64,000 nt of DNA, taken from NCBI RefSeq assembly GCF_024437745.1, contig NZ_JANFNY010000005.1:1771-65770 (forward strand), in the 5' to 3' direction. The notes beneath the pieces were generated by a model, which was not told where the DNA came from, ran no database searches, and worked only from the letters and a program-made list of their open reading frames with translations. Below are positions 1-9,200 of this stretch, piece after piece; within the stretch, counting starts at the first letter, position 1, and the number at the start of each line of letters is the position of its first letter. The translations under genes and the position numbers were made by a program. Origin of the DNA: Roseomonas sp. GC11 (GTDB lineage: Bacteria; Pseudomonadota; Alphaproteobacteria; Acetobacterales; Acetobacteraceae).

Positions 1-95
<95 letters not shown>

Positions 96-112
96 AGAAC
101 AAACAGTTTCGT

Positions 113-135
113 CTGGGAGGGCAGAGCCCTCCCAG
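113..135 (-). terminator. GC-rich hairpin after gshA
   Basis: A perfect 10-bp inverted repeat (CTGGGAGGGC / GCCCTCCCAG) around a three-base AGA loop, five bases beyond the stop codon of the glutamate-cysteine ligase gene. There is no strong U-tract. The same hairpin recurs as a four-copy array at 50311-50475. Confidence 0.55.
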
Positions 136-139
136 GAGA

Positions 140-1483
140 TCAGACCTCCGCTTCCGCGAAGATCTTCGCGACATCCCCGCCCCAGGCCTCACGGAAGCGG
201 CGCAGCCAGTGGTCCGCCTGGGTCTCGCCGCTGTCGATGACGGCATCGAGCGGGTCGAGATAAATCTCCTCCCCCAGCCCGCGCGCGCGCAGGCCATCGC
301 GGGCGATGGCCAGCACATCGCGCCCCAGCTCGCGCAGGGTGCGGCCCTGGAAGGGCGTGGTCAGCCCGCCTTCCGGCGCGGCGACGCGCAGCGCCTGGAG
401 GCTGGCGACCTCCCAGGGCCGCACCAGCGCCGCCGCCGCCTTCTGCGCCGCGTCGTCATAGATCAGCCCCGTCCAGAAGGCGGAGAGCGCCACCATCATC
501 GCCGGGCTGCCGGCATCGGCGCCGCGCATCTCCAGGAAGCGCTTCAGCCGCACATCGGTGAAGACGGTGGTGACGTGGTCCGCCCAGTCCCCCATCGTCG
601 CGCCGATGCCCGGATGGCCGGGCAGGCCGCGCGCCATGAACTGGCGGAAGGTGGAGCCGGTGGCGTCGATCCACTGCCCGTCGCGCATGATGAAATACAT
701 CGGCACGTCGAGCACATGCTGGGCGAAGCGCTCGAAGCCGAAGCCCTCCTCGAAGGCCACGGCGGGGATGCCGGTGCGGTCCGGGTCCGTCTCCGTCCAG
801 ACGCGGCCGCGCAGGGTGCGCAGCCCGTTCGGCCGCCCCTCGCGGAAGGGCGAATTGGCGAAGAGCGCGGTGGCCAGCGGCTGCAGCGCCAGCGAGACGC
901 GCAGCTTCTCCACCATGTCGGCCTCATCGCCGAAATCGAGGTTCACCTGCACGGTGCAGGTGCGCAGCATCATGTCGAGGCCCATGGCGCCGACGCGCGG
1001 CATGTATTGCCGCATGATGGCGTAGCGGCCCTTGGGCATCCACGGCATCGCCTCCCGCTCCGCCAGCGGGTGGAAGCCGAGCGGCGCGAAGCCGAGGCCG
1101 AGCGGCCCGGCCACCAGCCGCGTCTCGTCCAGATGGTCCTTCAGCTCGGCGGCCGTGGCGTGCAGGTCCACCAGCGGCCCGCCGGACAGCTCGAACTGCC
1201 CGCCCGGCTCCAGGCTGATGGAGGCGCCGGCGCGCTTCAGCCCGATCGGGTTGCCACGGTCCAGGATCGGCTCCCAGCCGCGCGCGGCCAGACCCTCCAG
1301 CAGGGCGCGGATGCCCCCCGGCTCATAGGGCGGGGGGGAGAGATCGTCCCGGCGGAAGCCGAATTTCTCGTGCTCCGTGCCGATGCGCCAGGCCCCGCGC
1401 GGCTTGCTGCCGGCGGCGAACCATTCGGCCAGCTGGCGCACGGCGGTAATCGGCGTGAGATCGGACTCGCCGGGATTCGACAT
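140..1483 (-). CDS. gshA: Glutamate-cysteine ligase (proteobacterial/plant type)
   Basis: This enzyme joins glutamate and cysteine with ATP to give gamma-glutamylcysteine, the first and usually limiting step of glutathione synthesis in the cytosol. The 447-residue length fits the alphaproteobacterial/plant-type family (about 450). GTEHEKFG at residues 35-42 is the conserved glutamate-rich active-site strand, and the LEPGGQFELSGGP stretch near 91-103 is a second signature. The gene lies 60 bp downstream of rsmE on the same strand, so the two may be co-transcribed. A GC-rich hairpin follows the stop. The ATG start fits the family's N-terminus. Identification is firm. Confidence 0.93.
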   Translation of the reverse strand: MSNPGESDLTPITAVRQLAEWFAAGSKPRGAWRIGTEHEKFGFRRDDLSPPPYEPGGIRALLEGLAARGWEPILDRGNPIGLKRAGASISLEPGGQFELSGGPLVDLHATAAELKDHLDETRLVAGPLGLGFAPLGFHPLAEREAMPWMPKGRYAIMRQYMPRVGAMGLDMMLRTCTVQVNLDFGDEADMVEKLRVSLALQPLATALFANSPFREGRPNGLRTLRGRVWTETDPDRTGIPAVAFEEGFGFERFAQHVLDVPMYFIMRDGQWIDATGSTFRQFMARGLPGHPGIGATMGDWADHVTTVFTDVRLKRFLEMRGADAGSPAMMVALSAFWTGLIYDDAAQKAAAALVRPWEVASLQALRVAAPEGGLTTPFQGRTLRELGRDVLAIARDGLRARGLGEEIYLDPLDAVIDSGETQADHWLRRFREAWGGDVAKIFAEAEV

Positions 1484-1543
1484 CGTGATCTTTCCGTCTG
1501 CCCCGGCGGCGGGCGGGGGCCCGGCGTGGCATGCTCAGGAGAC

Positions 1544-2272
1544 TCAGGAGGGAACGGCCCAGTCCCCCGCCAGTGCCTGGAGCACCGCGAGTCCCGCGAC
1601 CGCTGCCGTCTCGGCCCGCAGAATCCGCGGGCCGAGGGCGGCCGGTGAAACAAAGGGGCGCCGACGCACCGCGTCAAGCTCCGCCTCCGTGAAACCGCCC
1701 TCCGGCCCGACGAGAAGCCCGAGCGGAGGGCGCTTTCCGGTTAAAACCACGTTCATGGATGGTGCTTTGCCGCGCGCATCGCCGACCAGCAGCGGCGCGC
1801 CATCCCAGGCATCGAGCGCCGCATGCAGGTCAAGCGGCGCGGCGATCTCGGGCAGGTCCAGCCGCTCGCACTGCTCCGCCGCCTCGCGCGCGATGCTCTC
1901 CAGCCGCTCCAGATTCACCCGCCCCACCACGCAGCGCGCGGTGAAAACCGGCTGGATGCGGCGGACGCCCAGCTCCGTCGCCTTCTCCACGATCCAGTCC
2001 ATCGCATCGCGCTTCACCGGGGCGAGCAGCAGGCGCAGATCCGGCCCCGGCGCCTGCGGGCGCAGCAGCGCCTCCGGCACGAACACCGCGCGGTCCTTGC
2101 GCAGCGCGGCGATGCGCGCCCGCCACTCGCCCTCGCGGCCGTTGAAGAGATGGACCGCATCGCCCTCCTTCTTCCGCATCACCTGGCCGAGGTAATGGCC
2201 CTGGCCGGGCAGGGCCGGCGCCTCGGCGCCCTCCGCCAGATCGGCCGTGACATAGAGGCGTGGGGTGGACAT
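1544..2272 (-). CDS. rsmE: 16S rRNA (uracil-1498-N3)-methyltransferase RsmE
   Basis: RsmE methylates N3 of U1498 in 16S rRNA, late in 30S assembly. The 242-residue protein has an N-terminal PUA-like region (HYLGQVMRKKEGD near 26-38) and a C-terminal SPOUT knot with KATELG (97-102), EQCER (133-137) and the SAM-binding GPEGGF (189-194), the family signatures. I start it at the ATG giving MSTPRLYV; an upstream in-frame ATG 42 bp earlier adds residues not expected in this family and would run deep into the divergent ubiA gene. gshA follows on the same strand. Confidence 0.93.
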   Translation of the reverse strand: MSTPRLYVTADLAEGAEAPALPGQGHYLGQVMRKKEGDAVHLFNGREGEWRARIAALRKDRAVFVPEALLRPQAPGPDLRLLLAPVKRDAMDWIVEKATELGVRRIQPVFTARCVVGRVNLERLESIAREAAEQCERLDLPEIAAPLDLHAALDAWDGAPLLVGDARGKAPSMNVVLTGKRPPLGLLVGPEGGFTEAELDAVRRRPFVSPAALGPRILRAETAAVAGLAVLQALAGDWAVPS

Positions 2273-2300
2273 GGGGCTCTCCGGCGAGGCTAATGGGCGC

Positions 2301-3200
2301 GTGATTCCGCACACCGATATCCGCGCGCGCGGCTGGGTCGCGCAACTCCCCCCCGCATGGCAACCCTATGCGCTGCTGATGCGGCTCGACCGGCCCATCG
2401 GCTCCTGGCTGCTCTTCCTGCCCGGCCTCTGGGCCTTCGCCCTGGCGGCGCCGGGCTGGGGCGCGGGGCTGTGGCTCACCCTGCTCTTCGGCCTCGGCGC
2501 CGTGGTGATGCGCGGCGCCGGCTGCGTGGTGAACGACCTCTGGGACCGCGACCTGGACCGCAGGGTGACGCGCACCGCCGGCCGGCCCCTCGCCTCCGGC
2601 GCGGTGACGCCACGCCAGGCCCTGGCCTTCCTGGCGGCGCTGCTCGCCATCGGCCTCGCCATCCTGCTGCAGCTCAACACGCTGTGCTGGGGGCTGGGCG
2701 TCGTCTCGCTGCTGCCGGTCGCGCTCTACCCGCTGGCCAAGCGCGTCACCGACTTCCCGCAGGCCGTGCTGGGGCTGACCTTCTCCTGGGCCGCGCCCAT
2801 GGGCTACGCCGCCGCCACCGGGCGGCTGGATGCGCCGGGGCTGCTGCTCTACGCCGCCGCCTTCCTCTGGATCCTCGGCTACGACACCATCTATGCCCAC
2901 CAGGACCGCGAGGATGACGCGCTGGTGGGCGTGCGCAGCACCGCGCGCTTCTTCGGCCGCCGCACCGGCGCGGCGCTGGTGGTGTTCTACGCCGGCACCC
3001 TGGCGCTGCTCGCCGCCGCCGGCGCGGCGGGGGGGATGGGCGCGCTGTTCTACCCCGCCCTGCTGCTGCCCGCCGGCCTGCTCGCCTGGCAGATCCGCCG
3101 CCTCGATATCGACGACCCGGCGCTCTGCCTGCGGCTCTTCCAGCGCAACCGTGAGACCGGGCTGCTCATCGCCCTCGCCTTCCTGGCCGGGCGGCTGTGA
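2301..3200 (+). CDS. ubiA: 4-hydroxybenzoate polyprenyltransferase
   Basis: UbiA is an integral membrane prenyltransferase that attaches the polyprenyl tail to 4-hydroxybenzoate in ubiquinone synthesis. Both Mg-diphosphate aspartate motifs are present: NDLWDRDLD near residues 78-86 and DTIYAHQDREDD near 194-205, set among about eight hydrophobic segments. I prefer the GTG at 2301, which gives the family-like N-terminus IPHTDIRARGW after a GGCGAGG site. ATGs at 2265 and 2271 are in frame but would overlap the start of divergent rsmE. The stop overlaps the next gene as TGATG, implying translational coupling. Confidence 0.92.
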   Translation: MIPHTDIRARGWVAQLPPAWQPYALLMRLDRPIGSWLLFLPGLWAFALAAPGWGAGLWLTLLFGLGAVVMRGAGCVVNDLWDRDLDRRVTRTAGRPLASGAVTPRQALAFLAALLAIGLAILLQLNTLCWGLGVVSLLPVALYPLAKRVTDFPQAVLGLTFSWAAPMGYAAATGRLDAPGLLLYAAAFLWILGYDTIYAHQDREDDALVGVRSTARFFGRRTGAALVVFYAGTLALLAAAGAAGGMGALFYPALLLPAGLLAWQIRRLDIDDPALCLRLFQRNRETGLLIALAFLAGRL

Positions 3201-3844
3201 TGCGCGACGCCGCCGCCTTCATCGCCGCCCATACCGCCCTCGCCCGCCCGGCCCTGGTGCCGGAGGTGGAACTCTACCTCGCCACCGAGATCACCCCCAT
3301 CTGGCAGGCCAGCGAGGACTGGCTGGCGGAAAAGAATATCGAGCCGCCCTTCTGGGCCTTCGCCTGGCCGGGCAGCCAGGTGCTGGCGCGCATGATCCTC
3401 GATGGCGCCATCCCCGTCGCCGGGCGGCGCGTACTGGACTTCGCGGCGGGCGGCGGGCTGGCCGCCATCGCCGCCGCCCGCGCCGGCGCCCGCCATGTCG
3501 AGGCCGCCGAGATCGACCCGCTCGCCATCGCCGCCATCGCGCTCAATGCCGCCCATAACGGGGTGGCGGTGGAGGCGGCGGTGGGGGACGTCGTCGGCGC
3601 GCCACGGCGCTGGGACACCGTGCTCGCGGGGGATGTCTGCTACGAAGCGCCCATGACGGGGCACATCATGCCCTGGCTGCGCGGACTCGCCGCCCAGGGG
3701 GTGGAGGTTCTCGTGGCGGATCCGGGGCGGGCCTATCTGCCGAAATCAGGGCTGGAGGCCATCGGCAGCCTCACCGTGCCAACCACCCGCGAGCTGGAAG
3801 ACCGGGACCAGCGGACGGTGACGATTTTTAGGGTGAAGGGTTAA
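3200..3844 (+). CDS. Class I SAM-dependent methyltransferase (ETF-beta/PrmA-like)
   Basis: The 214-residue protein carries the SAM-binding motif I LDFAAGGG (79-86), followed by EAAEIDPLAIAA, the motif II acidic region. The upstream PPFWAFAWPGSQ segment (49-60) is typical of the group that includes the electron-transfer-flavoprotein beta-subunit lysine methyltransferase and nicotinamide N-methyltransferase-like proteins. The substrate is probably a protein lysine, but the sequence cannot settle it. The ATG overlaps the ubiA stop by one base, so the pair are likely co-translated, although no functional link to ubiquinone is established. The first AT-rich composite repeat starts just after the stop. 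Confidence 0.82.
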   Translation: MRDAAAFIAAHTALARPALVPEVELYLATEITPIWQASEDWLAEKNIEPPFWAFAWPGSQVLARMILDGAIPVAGRRVLDFAAGGGLAAIAAARAGARHVEAAEIDPLAIAAIALNAAHNGVAVEAAVGDVVGAPRRWDTVLAGDVCYEAPMTGHIMPWLRGLAAQGVEVLVADPGRAYLPKSGLEAIGSLTVPTTRELEDRDQRTVTIFRVKG

Positions 3845-3845
3845 G

Positions 3846-3935
3846 TTCTTCTTTTTCTGAAGAAAAAGAAGCAAAAAGACTCTTTCAGTTTGGCGTTCCG
3901 CCCCAGGACCGAGGCGGGACGCCCACTGGAAAAAC
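3846..3935. repeat. AT-rich composite palindromic element, copy 1 (one arm)
   Basis: Arm A is a perfect hairpin at 3848-3871 (CTTCTTTTTC, loop TGAA, GAAAAAGAAG) followed by CAAAAAGAC. A GC-rich core hairpin follows at 3892-3923 (GGCGTTCCGCC / GGCGGGACGCC). The second arm is reduced to a few A residues. It fills the gap between two convergent genes and probably terminates transcription from both sides. Confidence 0.85.
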
Positions 3936-3937
3936 AA

Positions 3938-5080
3938 TCAGGCGGCAGCGGGGAGGCCACCAGCCTCGGCCACCACGCGGATATGCTCGTCCGTCTCGCC
4001 GAACTGGTTGATCAGCATGGTCAGCCGCTTGAAGTAATGGCCGGCCTTATACTCCATCGTCATGGCGATGCCGCCATGCAGCTGGATCGCCTCCTTGCCA
4101 ATCAGCTCGGCCGAGCGGTTCACCAGAGCCTTGGCCGCCGCAAGCGCCGGGCGGCGCAGCGCCGGGTCAGGGTTCTCCGCCATCATCGCCGCATACATCG
4201 TCATGGAACGCGCCTGCTCCAGCGCGACCAGCATATCCGCCGCGCGGTGCTGCACCGCCTGGAAGCTGCCGATGGTCGTGCCGAACTGTTTTCTCTGCTT
4301 CAGATAATCCAGCGTCAGTTCGTGCAGCGCCTCCATCGCGCCCACCGCCTCGGCACAGAGCGCGGCCAGCGCGATATCCACCACCCGCTCCATCAGCGGC
4401 AGGCCCTCGCCCTCGGCACCGATCAGCGCCTCCGGCGGCAGCGCCACCTTCTCCAGCAGCACCTCGGCCGCGCGCAGCCCGTCCTGCGTGGCATAGCCGC
4501 GCCGGCTTAGCCCCGCCGCATCCGCCGGCACGAGGAAGAGCGAAATGCCCGCGCGGTCGCGCCGCGCCCCGGCATTGCGGGCGGAGACGATGAGATGCGT
4601 GGCGCTGTCGCCATGCAGCACCAGGCTCTTGGCGCCCTCCAGCACCCAGCCCGCCTCCGTGCGGCGCGCGGTGGTGGCGACATCGTGCAGATCGTTGCGT
4701 GACTGCCGCTCGATCTGGGCGAAGGCCAGGGTGGCGGTGCCGCCGACGACATCGCCGATCAGCTCCTCGCGCCCGCCCAGCCGCAGGAAGCCGCCGCCGA
4801 GAACGATCGAGGCCAGATAAGGCTCCAGCGCCAGCCCGCGCCCGAGGGCTTCCATGACGATCATGGTTTCCACCGGCCCGCCGCCGAAGCCGCCCTGTTC
4901 CTCGCTGAAGGGCAGCCCGAGCAGCCCGAGCTCCGCATACTGCGCCCAGAGCACGGGGCTATACCCCCGCGGATTGTCCTGGTGGTGCCTGCGCTTCTCG
5001 AAATCGCCGTAGGAATCGGCGATGAGCCGGTCCACGCTCTCCTTGAGCAGGCGCTGTTCCTCGGTCAGATCGAAGTCCAT
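3938..5080 (-). CDS. pimD: Pimeloyl-CoA dehydrogenase, small subunit-like acyl-CoA dehydrogenase
   Basis: A 380-residue flavin acyl-CoA dehydrogenase introducing the alpha,beta double bond during beta-oxidation. The N-terminus MDFDLTEEQRLLKESVDRL and the C-terminal QLHGGIAMTMEY segment match the small partner of two-subunit dehydrogenases such as Rhodopseudomonas PimD. It is the last gene of a minus-strand operon whose order (bifunctional enzyme, CoA ligase, thiolase, large and small dehydrogenase) is that of pimFABCD. A 70-bp gap holding two hairpins separates it from pimC. The substrate (dicarboxylic or fatty acyl-CoA) is inferred from this order. Confidence 0.82.
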   Translation of the reverse strand: MDFDLTEEQRLLKESVDRLIADSYGDFEKRRHHQDNPRGYSPVLWAQYAELGLLGLPFSEEQGGFGGGPVETMIVMEALGRGLALEPYLASIVLGGGFLRLGGREELIGDVVGGTATLAFAQIERQSRNDLHDVATTARRTEAGWVLEGAKSLVLHGDSATHLIVSARNAGARRDRAGISLFLVPADAAGLSRRGYATQDGLRAAEVLLEKVALPPEALIGAEGEGLPLMERVVDIALAALCAEAVGAMEALHELTLDYLKQRKQFGTTIGSFQAVQHRAADMLVALEQARSMTMYAAMMAENPDPALRRPALAAAKALVNRSAELIGKEAIQLHGGIAMTMEYKAGHYFKRLTMLINQFGETDEHIRVVAEAGGLPAAA

Positions 5081-5101
5081 GATGATCTCCTGACGGAAGG
5101 T

Positions 5102-5154
5102 CCAGGAAACTCAGTTTCCTGGCGGGGGAGTGTGAGGGGGCGGCGCCCCCTCAC
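5102..5154. repeat. Two intercistronic hairpins between pimC and pimD
   Basis: The first is a perfect inverted repeat CCAGGAAACT-C-AGTTTCCTGG (5102-5122). The second is GTGAGGGGGC-GGC-GCCCCCTCAC (5132-5154) and contains the pimC stop codon in its stem. They lie inside an operon, so they may set mRNA stability or partial termination rather than end the transcript. Sequence-related hairpins occur at 19207-19227 and 49258-49281. Confidence 0.6.
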
Positions 5155-6341
5155 AGGCCGAGGAAGGCCTTGGCGATGATGTTGCGCTGGATTTCGTTCG
5201 ATCCGCCGTAGATCGACACTTTCCTGTAGTTGAAGAACTGCGGCGCGACCCCTTCCGCCCAATCCGGCCCCACGGGCGGCTCGTTGTGCGAATGGGCCGG
5301 CATGGCGGCGGCATAGGGCCCGGCCACGGTCAACATCAGTTCCGTCGCCATCTGCTGCAACTCGGACCCCTTGATCTTGAGGATCGAGGAATTCGGGTCC
5401 GGCTTGTCGGAGGCACGGTTCTTCTGCCCGGCGACGACGCGCATCTGGGTGATTTCGAGCGCCTTCATCTCGATTTCGGCGATGGCGACGCGGCGGCGGA
5501 AATCGGCATCGTCCCAGAGGGTGCCGTCCCCGGCCGGGGTTTCGCGGGCGCGGCTCTTCACCATGGCGAGCTTCTCCTTGGAGAAGCCGATGCGGGCGAT
5601 GTTGCTGCGCTCGTTGGAGAGCAGGAACTTGGCGTAGTCCCAGCCCTTGTTCTCCTCGCCCACCAGGTTCTCGGCGGGCACCTTCACCTCGTCGAAGAAG
5701 ACCTCGTTGACCTCATGCGCGCCATCGATGGTGATGATCGGCCGCACGGTGATGCCGGGCGTCTTCATATCGACGAGCAGGAAGGAAATGCCCTGCTGCT
5801 TCTTCGCCGCCGGATCCGTCCTCACCAGGAGGAAAATCCAGTCGGCATACTGGCCGAGGGTCGTCCAGGTCTTCTGCCCGTTGACGATGTAATGCTCCCC
5901 CTCGCGCCGCGCGGAGGTCTTGAGGCTGGCGAGGTCGGAGCCCGCGCCCGGCTCGGAGAAGCCCTGCGCCCACCAGATATCGAGGCTGGCCGTCCCCGGC
6001 AGGAACTTTTTTTTCTGCTCCTCGCTGCCGAAATTGGCGATGACGGGGCCGACCATGGCGACGTTGAAGGAGAGCGGCATGGGCACCGCGTTGGCCAGCA
6101 CTTCCTCGTTGTAGATGTAGCGCTGGACGGGCGTCCAATCCTTGCCGCCCCAGGCGAGCGGCCAGTTCGGCGTCGCCAGCCCCTCGGCATGCAGGGCGCG
6201 GTGGGCGGTGGCGATCTCGTCGCGCGTCAGGTGGTGGCCGTCGCTGACCTTCCTGCGGATCTCGGCGGGGATCTTCGTGCGGAAGATGCCGCGCAGTTCC
6301 TCACGGAAGGCGATCTCCTCGGGGGTGTAGCGCAGATCCAT
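5151..6341 (-). CDS. pimC: Pimeloyl-CoA dehydrogenase, large subunit-like acyl-CoA dehydrogenase
   Basis: A 396-residue acyl-CoA dehydrogenase. Visible family features are [15 protein letters not shown] (FAD/substrate loop near 128-142), the NGQKTWTT strand, [12 protein letters not shown], and the C-terminal [19 protein letters not shown] that binds FAD at the dimer interface. Its sequence is the type annotated as the PimC large subunit, and it lies directly upstream of the small-subunit gene, suggesting one heteromeric enzyme. The start is 12 bp downstream of the thiolase stop. Membership of the pim operon supports dicarboxylic acyl-CoA as substrate, which is inference. Confidence 0.84.
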   Translation of the reverse strand: MDLRYTPEEIAFREELRGIFRTKIPAEIRRKVSDGHHLTRDEIATAHRALHAEGLATPNWPLAWGGKDWTPVQRYIYNEEVLANAVPMPLSFNVAMVGPVIANFGSEEQKKKFLPGTASLDIWWAQGFSEPGAGSDLASLKTSARREGEHYIVNGQKTWTTLGQYADWIFLLVRTDPAAKKQQGISFLLVDMKTPGITVRPIITIDGAHEVNEVFFDEVKVPAENLVGEENKGWDYAKFLLSNERSNIARIGFSKEKLAMVKSRARETPAGDGTLWDDADFRRRVAIAEIEMKALEITQMRVVAGQKNRASDKPDPNSSILKIKGSELQQMATELMLTVAGPYAAAMPAHSHNEPPVGPDWAEGVAPQFFNYRKVSIYGGSNEIQRNIIAKAFLGL

Positions 6342-6353
6342 GGCGATGCCTCC

Positions 6354-7532
6354 TCAGACGATCTCGAAGAGCCCGGCGGCGCCCATGCCCGTGGCGACGC
6401 ACATGGTGATGATGGCGCGCTTCGCCCCGCGCCGCTTCCCCTCCAGCAGCGCATGGCCGACCAGCCGCGCGCCGCTCATGCCGAAGGGGTGGCCGATGGA
6501 GATGGCGCCGCCATTGACGTTGAGCTTCTCCTGCGGGATGCCCAGCCGGTCCCGGCAGTAGATGGACTGCGAGGCGAAGGCCTCGTTCAGTTCCCACAGG
6601 TCGATGTCATCGACGGTGAGGCCCTGGCGCTCCAGCAGGCGCGGCACGGCGAAGACGGGGCCGATGCCCATTTCCTCCGGCTCGCAGGCGGCGCTGGCGA
6701 AGCCGCGGAAGATGCCGAGCGGCGCCAGCCCGCGCCGCGCCGCCTCCTGGGCGGACATCACCACGCAGGCGCTGGCGCCGTCGGAGAGCTGGCTGGCATT
6801 GCCGGCGGTGATGAACTTCCCTTCGTGCACCGGCTTCAGCTTCGCCAGGCCCTCCAGCGTCGTATCGGCGCGGTTGCCCTCGTCGCGGTCGAAGATTTTT
6901 GTCTGCTGGGTTGTCTCGCCTGTGGCCTTGTCGGTGACGGCATAGGTCACCTCCATCGGCGCGATCTCGTTGTCGAAGAGGCCGGCGGCCTGGGCGGCGG
7001 CGGTGCGCTGCTGGCTGAGCAGCGAGAACTGGTCCTGCGCCTCGCGCGAGATGCCGTAGCGCGCGGCGACGAGGTCGGCCGTCTCGATCATGGTGTCGTA
7101 GAGATGCGGGCGGTGCTCGGCCAGCCAGGGGTTGCGCACGGCGGCGCGGTCCACCTTCGGCACGGTCAGGCTGATCGATTCGACGCCGCCGGCGACAGCG
7201 ATATCCACGCCATCGACGATGACGCGCCGCGCGGCGGAGGCGATGGCATCCAGCCCCGAGGCGCAGAAGCGGCTGACGACCATCGCCGCCGTCTCCACCG
7301 GCAGCCCGGCGCGCAGCAGGCCGGCGCGGGCGATATTGCCGCCCGTGGCCCCCTCCGGATAGCCGACGCCCAGGGTCACCTCCTCCACCTCGCGGCCTTC
7401 CACCCCCGCGCGCGCCAGGGCATGGGTGATGGCGTGGGCCGCCATCTCGGCGCCGTGGGTGATGTTCAGGCTGCCCCGCGCCGCGCGGCCGATCGGCGTG
7501 CGGGCGGTGGAGACAATGACGGCTTCCCTCAT
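6354..7532 (-). CDS. pimB: Acetyl-CoA acyltransferase (thiolase)
   Basis: This 392-residue thiolase cleaves 3-ketoacyl-CoA with CoA to give acetyl-CoA, the last beta-oxidation step. The nucleophilic cysteine lies in [10 protein letters not shown] (Cys90); the base pair of catalysis is His348 in [14 protein letters not shown] and Cys378 in [11 protein letters not shown], all intact. The start [15 protein letters not shown] is canonical and overlaps the preceding ligase gene by four bases (ATGA type), so the two are translationally coupled. Its position between ligase and dehydrogenases matches pimB. Confidence 0.9.
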   Translation of the reverse strand: MREAVIVSTARTPIGRAARGSLNITHGAEMAAHAITHALARAGVEGREVEEVTLGVGYPEGATGGNIARAGLLRAGLPVETAAMVVSRFCASGLDAIASAARRVIVDGVDIAVAGGVESISLTVPKVDRAAVRNPWLAEHRPHLYDTMIETADLVAARYGISREAQDQFSLLSQQRTAAAQAAGLFDNEIAPMEVTYAVTDKATGETTQQTKIFDRDEGNRADTTLEGLAKLKPVHEGKFITAGNASQLSDGASACVVMSAQEAARRGLAPLGIFRGFASAACEPEEMGIGPVFAVPRLLERQGLTVDDIDLWELNEAFASQSIYCRDRLGIPQEKLNVNGGAISIGHPFGMSGARLVGHALLEGKRRGAKRAIITMCVATGMGAAGLFEIV

Positions 7533-9199
7533 GCGGGCGTTTCCTCGGTGCTGGCGGCGCGGGCCGCCTGTTCTTCTTCTTCCTCGCGCAGGCGGGAGGC
7601 GAGCAGCTTCCCGGCCGGCGAGCGCGGCAGGGCGCCGCGCAGTTCGAGCGCCGCCGGCATCTCGTGGCGGCCGACGCGGTCGGCGAGGAAGGCGCGCAGC
7701 GCCTCCAGCGTCAGCACCGGCGCGCCGGCGCGCAGCTTGACGAAGGCCTTGGCCGCCTGGCCGCGATAGGTGTCGGGCACGCCGATGACGAGGCACTCCT
7801 CGACATCCGGGTGCTCGTAGATCGCCTGTTCGATCGCCGCCGGATAGACGTTGAAGCCGGAGGAGATGATCATGTTCTTCCGGCGGTCGACGATGGTGAA
7901 ATGCCCGCCCTCGTCCATCCAGCCGAGATCGCCGGTCAGGAACCAGCCATCGCGGAAGCAGGCGGCGCTTTCCTCCGGCTGTTGCCAGTAGCCGCCGAAG
8001 ACATTCGGGCCGCGCACGGCCAGTTCGCCATGCTCGCCGGGCGGCAGTTCGCGCCCCGGGTCGTCCATGGCGACCACGCGCAGTTCGACGCCGGGCAGCG
8101 GCACGCCGATCAGCCCCGGGCGCCTCGGCCCATGCGCCGTCAGGCGGGCGCCGGCCGGGCTGGTCTCCGTCATGCCCCAGCCGCCGCCGATGCGCCGGCC
8201 GAGCAGCGCCTCCAGCTTCTGCTGCACGTCGAAGGGCATCGGCGCGCCGCCGGAGGAGCATTGCCGCAGCGAGGAGAGGTCGCGCCCCTCCACCCCCGGC
8301 AGGTTGAGCAGGGCGATCCACATGGTGGGCACGCCGGGGAAGATGGTGATGCGGTGGCGCTCGATCTCGGCCACCGCCTGCTCCACCTCGAAGCGCGGAG
8401 AGAGGTAGAGCGTGTTGCCCTCCGCCAGATGGCGCAGGAAGACGGCGGTGAGGGCGTAGATGTGGAAGAGCGGCAGCACGCCCAGCACGCGCTGCCCGCC
8501 GGAGGGCGTGTCATCCTCGCGCCAGGCGCGGTAGATGGAGACGGCGGCGGTGAGGTTGCGGTGCGTCAGCATCGCGCCCTTCGGCCGGCCGGTGGTGCCC
8601 CCGGTGTATTGCAGCAGCGCCAGATCCGCCTCCGCCACCGCCGGCCAGCCGGCGGGCGGCGGCGCCGCCAGCGGCAGGGCGGCGAAATCGGGCGGCACCG
8701 GGGCGGCGGGGCCGCCCCATTCGGCATCCGGCAGCACATAGGCGCGGGCGAGGCCGCCCTCCTTCAGCAGCCGCAGCGCATTGGGCAGCAGCGTCGGGAA
8801 ATCGGTGGTGATCAGCCGCGAGGCGCCGCTATCGGCGATCTTGTAGAGCAGCTCCCGCGGCGCATCGAGCGGCGAGAGATGCACCACGCGCCCGCCCGCC
8901 AGCAGCACGCCGAAGAAACAGGCCGGGTGCCAGGGCGTGTTCGGCAGGTAGAGCGCCACCGTGTCGCCGGGGCGCAGCCCCTCCGCCATCAGGCCGGCGG
9001 CGACGCGCCGCGCCAGGGCGCGCAGCGCCGTGAAGGACAGGGTGCGCTCGCGGTAGACCAGCGCCGGGCGCTCGCCCCCCCGCGCCGCCGCATCCTCCAG
9101 CAGCGCCGGGATGGTGCCGGTGGCGATCGGCACATCCCAGCGGCAGCCGGGGGGGTAGGACGCTTCCCAGGGATGGGGGGCGGGTTGGGGGCGGCCCAT
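7529..9199 (-). CDS. pimA: Acyl-CoA synthetase (dicarboxylate/long-chain acid-CoA ligase)
   Basis: An AMP-forming ligase of 556 residues that activates a carboxylic acid to its CoA ester for entry into beta-oxidation. The phosphate loop [11 protein letters not shown] is at 198-208, the GWGMTETSP motif follows near 350, and the C-terminal catalytic lysine is in the [13 protein letters not shown] tail. The N-terminal [17 protein letters not shown] is typical of PimA-like and FadD-like ligases. I start at the ATG at 9199, two bases after the pimF stop; an upstream start would overlap pimF. Chain-length or dicarboxylate specificity comes only from operon context. Confidence 0.85.
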   Translation of the reverse strand: MGRPQPAPHPWEASYPPGCRWDVPIATGTIPALLEDAAARGGERPALVYRERTLSFTALRALARRVAAGLMAEGLRPGDTVALYLPNTPWHPACFFGVLLAGGRVVHLSPLDAPRELLYKIADSGASRLITTDFPTLLPNALRLLKEGGLARAYVLPDAEWGGPAAPVPPDFAALPLAAPPPAGWPAVAEADLALLQYTGGTTGRPKGAMLTHRNLTAAVSIYRAWREDDTPSGGQRVLGVLPLFHIYALTAVFLRHLAEGNTLYLSPRFEVEQAVAEIERHRITIFPGVPTMWIALLNLPGVEGRDLSSLRQCSSGGAPMPFDVQQKLEALLGRRIGGGWGMTETSPAGARLTAHGPRRPGLIGVPLPGVELRVVAMDDPGRELPPGEHGELAVRGPNVFGGYWQQPEESAACFRDGWFLTGDLGWMDEGGHFTIVDRRKNMIISSGFNVYPAAIEQAIYEHPDVEECLVIGVPDTYRGQAAKAFVKLRAGAPVLTLEALRAFLADRVGRHEMPAALELRGALPRSPAGKLLASRLREEEEEQAARAASTEETPA

Positions 9200-9200
9200 C

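Noticed and set aside
5286-7769. Long open frame on the plus strand opposite pimC/pimB
   Set aside because: It is a GC-rich antisense frame with no recognisable motifs, fully covered by two well-supported genes; similar long antisense frames elsewhere were dropped for the same reason.
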